Source of the DNA: Silene conica
Taxonomy: Eukaryota > Streptophyta > Magnoliopsida > Caryophyllales > Caryophyllaceae
Direction of reading: 5' to 3'
DNA length: 64,000 bases
Assembly (NCBI GenBank): GCA_029255685.2
Contig: CM055320.2
Coordinates: forward strand, 10,092,614-10,156,613
Shown here: positions 60,642-64,000 of the stretch, piece after piece
Numbering within the stretch: the first letter of the stretch is position 1
How the letters are laid out: every line of letters begins with the position of its first letter
Translations under genes and position numbers: made by a program
Notes under the pieces: generated by a model
The model's input: only the letters and a program-made list of their open reading frames with translations
Told to the model about the DNA's origin: nothing
Database searches by the model: none

Positions 60642-61975
60642 ATTTTTCCGTCTTCACAATAGCGACCTTTTTTGTTGCAGAACTTGCATCAAATGATTGA
60701 TCTTCGTCATCAATTGGGATTGGCCTTTTCAAAGGAGTTATCTTTGGACTATTGCCTTCGGTGTGAGACTCTTCCTCCTGCTTGAAATGGTAATGTTTTA
60801 GATTTTATTTAAATACATTACGGATATTCGATATTAAATATTACATTGGAAGACGTATTTACCTCGACATCAATGCTATGGACAACCAAATCCTTCGCCT
60901 GGTAAATTAAAGCTGACACAAAGTTAGTCATAGAATGTGTACCTATTATAACATATGAATTTAAATAGTGTGTGATGAAAAAACCTGTGAACTTCCACCA
61001 AAAATGGAGAGGGTAGGCCTGGATTTAAATTCTTTCATCTCGGCCTATAAGAACATCATAGGTAAAACGGTTATTAAATGTTGATTTGCATTTTGTTTTG
61101 ACTCGGTTTGTTCATCTGATGTAGTTCTCTGTCATTGTTTATACTGGATTTTTTATTATCTTATAATAAATTATAAGATATTGCCAGATTAACATTGGAT
61201 CCAAATTTTGGTTATTTTTTTAGATGAGAAAATTAAAACTGCTGGAAATTAATTTATTTCTTTGAAACTGTCAATATATCAGTAGCTTAGTACCTTGAAA
61301 TATTCCGTGTATCTTTTAAGCCATTTGTCAGCAATGTCCCTATCGTCAGTCATACTGGCCACAGTGTAGTTAGTTTGACCCTGAGCGACATTATAATAAG
61401 GATGTATAAAAACTTTGAAAACAAAGGATTTATCAAGGAACACTTCTAGGTCGCGAGGCATGTCTTCCGGATCACCACCACTCTATAAATAATTGAAGAA
61501 TATATTAGCAATATACACATGGCTGTAGATACTTATTTTCATTTTTTAAGTAATGAAAATAAGAAAGTTAAACATATATGAGATCTACCTTTTCAATCTT
61601 TGATAGTAGACAGAAGCTGATTGGGTGACAAATTGGTTAACCTGACCATCGAATGCTGTGAGATACACCATATCATTGGATGGGTCTGAAACCTGGAATT
61701 TTATCTGGAATCTGTATCGATGAACACCAATATAACTATTTTAGATTTTTCGAGATCATTAAGCACTATTAAAACGGGTTTAAATAGCCAAAAAGTCTGA
61801 CCTTGGGACTCTAGACGTAAAACATTAATATGTCCATCGCAACCATTATTTCGACAAATCCATTTCCCTTGTCATTCTTGGTAGATTTCATCCAGCATAA
61901 CTTACAACTGTCGTAAAACCAGCCAGCTGTGCAGTCAATGTCGACGATTTTTGCATACGTGTAGTAATATCCTTC
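60642..61975 (-). pseudogene. RPA70-like gene of the Helitron, C-terminal exons
   Basis: Minus-strand exons are 61975-61802, 61711-61589, 61480-61294, 61044-60985, 60898-60863 and 60780-60642, ending in TAA. The first two match the RPA1 C-terminal OB fold: E-G-Y-Y-Y-T-Y-A-K-I, a zinc ribbon with C-K-L-C and C-R-N-N-G-C-D-G-H, then F-Q-I-K-F-Q-V-S-D. RPA70 binds single-stranded DNA, and plant Helitrons commonly carry such a gene. A one-base loss near 61860-61866 puts the two zinc cysteine pairs in different frames, so this copy is probably broken. Upstream OB folds were not found. Confidence 0.75.
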
Positions 61976-61999
61976 CTGCAATATATACATAATTTAAGT

Positions 62000-63640
62000 A
62001 CACGTTATTATTAGAATTTGTTATCATGATAACAATATACTGATGTAAGTTGTTTGCATTATGGGACCATATTATCATGATTAGTCTTAAGGATGATAGT
62101 GACGTGATTTCTTTGTGTTTGCTCTGAGTGTAGTGATGAGGAGATGCTTCAAGGTTCCTGTCTGCGTGCTAAATCAAACTTCCTGTATTTTCATGGTGCC
62201 ATCCTGGTAAAAATTAATATTCAAAACTTATTGCACTATTACTTTTTATCGCCTTTCAGAACAGATTTGTTATATTCCTGTCTGCGTGCTAAATCATTCG
62301 TTTTGTTATATTCGTTTTTGATTTCAGATTTGTTGGGCTGTTTCAAAGATAAATTCGCCGGCATCCAAAGTGACCTATACTTGTGAATGACCTGACATAA
62401 AATCTGATGGTAAGTTTATCTTTACACTCATTTTCTTTGCTGGGTCTTCAAGATTTACCGACGGTGTCGATCATTTGTTTACCTATCCTCAGAAAGAATA
62501 AGTAAGAAAGGTAAACAAATGACGGAGACGAACAAAATGCATTCTTTCTACTGTTAGTCTTGTTTACTGTCTTCATTGCTGCCTTGCTGGATTGTTTTCC
62601 TAATTTGGTAATTAGCAAATATTTATGCTAATTATTGAAATATCGTGCTCACATAAATCCATACAATGCAGATCTTTTGTTGAAATATCGTGCTCACATA
62701 AATCTTTTGTAGGTCGATATCTACTTGATTTTGGTGCTTTGTGCTTGAAGTTGTGAAGTTGTGATGCGCTGAGTGGTCGTGAATTAAGGTGGTTATTGTT
62801 TTAATGATTTTTTCTATCAGTTCTGGTCCATCTGCTATGTTTCTGAGCGCTGTCTATATGACTGTATTAACTTGATGGTCGGTTTGATTGGGGGTAATTA
62901 ATGTTGGTTGATATGATGGATTAGATGGAAATGATGTGTTTGATCCATTTGCTATGTGCCAGAGTGCTTGCTGTAGGACTGTGTAGTAACCTGATGGTCG
63001 TTTGGATTGAAGTAGTTTTTATGAAGTACTGATGGAGAGAGGAAAATGATGTTGGTGAATATAAAATGTAAGAGGCAATTGGTGATGAAAAATGGTAGGG
63101 GTAGTTATGAACATCAATTACTCTTTATCATTTATCCACGACCACCAGGCACCAGTCACCACTACCTTATGCATTCTTTTGTTTCTTCCTCTGTTTTTGC
63201 TATACTAATTACTCTCAAAGTATCAGTTCAAGTAAGCCCTTATTGTTAGACTGATAGTTGATAGATTGTTTCCCAGTTAAGATGGACACTCTACTACACC
63301 AAAACATTTCAGTTATTAGTTTGTGAGTAGTAATCTTATCTGATCTTGTTTGTAATACTCCGTACTTTCTATTTCGTTTTATTTACTAATTTAATATTTA
63401 TTCGTACGACGACGAGATTTAGAGCGAAGTTAATTGGTGAACGAGGTGGGTTATGCGTTAGTATTTTGAGTCGTGTATGCGAATATTTAACGAAACCGTA
63501 TTTGATTGGGCCTAGGGTTGCGTGCCAAAACCTAGCCCATACACGAAATTTTATTACTTGAAATCAGAAATTCTGAAATCTCAGCACAGCCGTCCTATTT
63601 ACACACCAAATTAAGATCTCTTTTGACCTAATCTTCATAC
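62000..63640. other. Gene-free stretch
   Basis: No supportable gene. It holds a repeated ttcctgtctgcgtgctaaat (about 62156 and 62276), a palindromic tttgtttacct...aggtaaacaaa (62472-62516) and a repeated ttgttgaaatatcgtgctca segment near 62630-62700. Confidence 0.5.
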
Positions 63641-64000
63641 ACTCACACACCATACTGCCTGCCGTCACTGCTGGGTTTGCAAAGGAGGGTTTCTCACGGT
63701 GGTTCTAGGGGTTATAGGGTGGTCTTTGGCAAGGGCAAGGAGGTAAGAACACCATACTTGTCTCGTTTTCCTGTTTTCGTGTTTTTCTGCCTTATGTTTT
63801 GGTTTGAATTGTGATCACATCAAGCGATATTTATCACGTCTCTTTGTAAATCCGTATTCTGTGTTATGTATTCATCATGTTTTGATCATCAATGAGTTGT
63901 CTTTTATGATTTAAAGTCGTCTTTTAGGGAGTTTCGTTTCTGGGTAGGATTCGTTTCTGGGTTTTCTGAACAGGGTGTTAAACTAGTCGTATTTGTGCTT
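63640..64000 (+). other. Possible first exon/leader of a gene continuing beyond the window
   Basis: A less AT-rich stretch with gcaagggcaaggaggtaagaac (possible donor after 63742) follows a C-rich leader. No start codon context or protein can be supported, so this is only a hint. Confidence 0.25.

Larger units (their letters stand above)
53271..61975 (-). mobile_element. Minus-strand Helitron remnant (split by a CACTA element)
   Basis: The 3' end on the minus strand is hairpin cccgtgatttttcacgg, then atgttacactag, ending at 53271. Going inward come 311 bp of Helitron DNA, the CACTA insertion (53582-60129), a helicase C-terminal fragment (60278-60431) and RPA70-like exons (60642-61975). The Rep domain and most of the helicase are missing. 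The 5' terminus was not found in the window, so the right border given is only the last recognised exon. Confidence 0.72.

Overview
The window is nuclear DNA of a flowering plant, most likely a eudicot. The evidence is AT-rich sequence, GT-AG introns, a multi-exon terpene synthase, and a dense mix of Ty1/copia and Ty3/gypsy LTR elements, Cassandra, Stowaway/Harbinger/hAT MITEs, a MULE, Helitrons and a CACTA element. I cannot name the species. There is no CRISPR array, operon or other prokaryotic feature.

Host genes. Three genes can be read with complete exon-intron structures: (i) a seven-exon, 559-residue cytosolic sesquiterpene-synthase-type TPS at 4281-6852 (+); (ii) a three-exon, 145-residue FAM136A (DUF842) homologue at 25744-29450 (+) with twin CX3C motifs; (iii) a four-exon, 295-residue NADPH-type short-chain dehydrogenase of the menthol/salutaridine reductase kind at 32520-35412 (-). 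All three look intact.

Mobile DNA, left to right. Stowaway MITEs (1798-2056, 2125-2380). A copia RNase H fossil near 3170-3545. A Ty1/copia element at 7260-13527 (-) flanked by gttcaa, with a 1422-bp solo LTR (9370-10791, repeat gggtc) nested in it. A Harbinger MITE (13973-14356, TTA). A MULE at 14892-16073 with ~200-bp inverted ends and a perfect 9-bp duplication. A gypsy-type solo LTR (16565-19195, gacat) that contains a whole Cassandra TRIM with 5S-rRNA-like LTRs (17084-17930). A LINE-type insertion (about 19359-20636, 14-bp duplication) that contains a hAT MITE (19642-20222, 8-bp duplication). A Helitron nest (20967-25463) that splits a Stowaway MITE. More MITEs around the SDR gene, a 5'-truncated LINE with an RNase H domain (36362-37226), a second hAT MITE (37799-38383) and a Helitron with a duplicated 5' end (39184-40799).

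The right third. A very young gag-only copia-type element lies at 43720-52350 (-), flanked by catag. Its two LTRs differ at about five sites, and one carries a 288-bp Harbinger MITE whose empty site survives in the other. From 53271 rightwards there is a minus-strand Helitron with a hairpin-CTAG 3' end, a helicase C-terminal fragment and an RPA70-like gene. It is split by a 6.5-kb CACTA element (53582-60129) that encodes a TNP2-type transposase and carries a ~100-bp-arm hairpin upstream of that gene.

The most unusual signals are the gag-only element with extra polypurine-like motifs, the CACTA hairpin that could feed small-RNA production, the Helitron with a tandemly repeated terminus, and several nested insertions whose order can be read from exact target-site duplications. 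All percentages and ages come from hand alignment and are approximate. I see no clearly new biological system.
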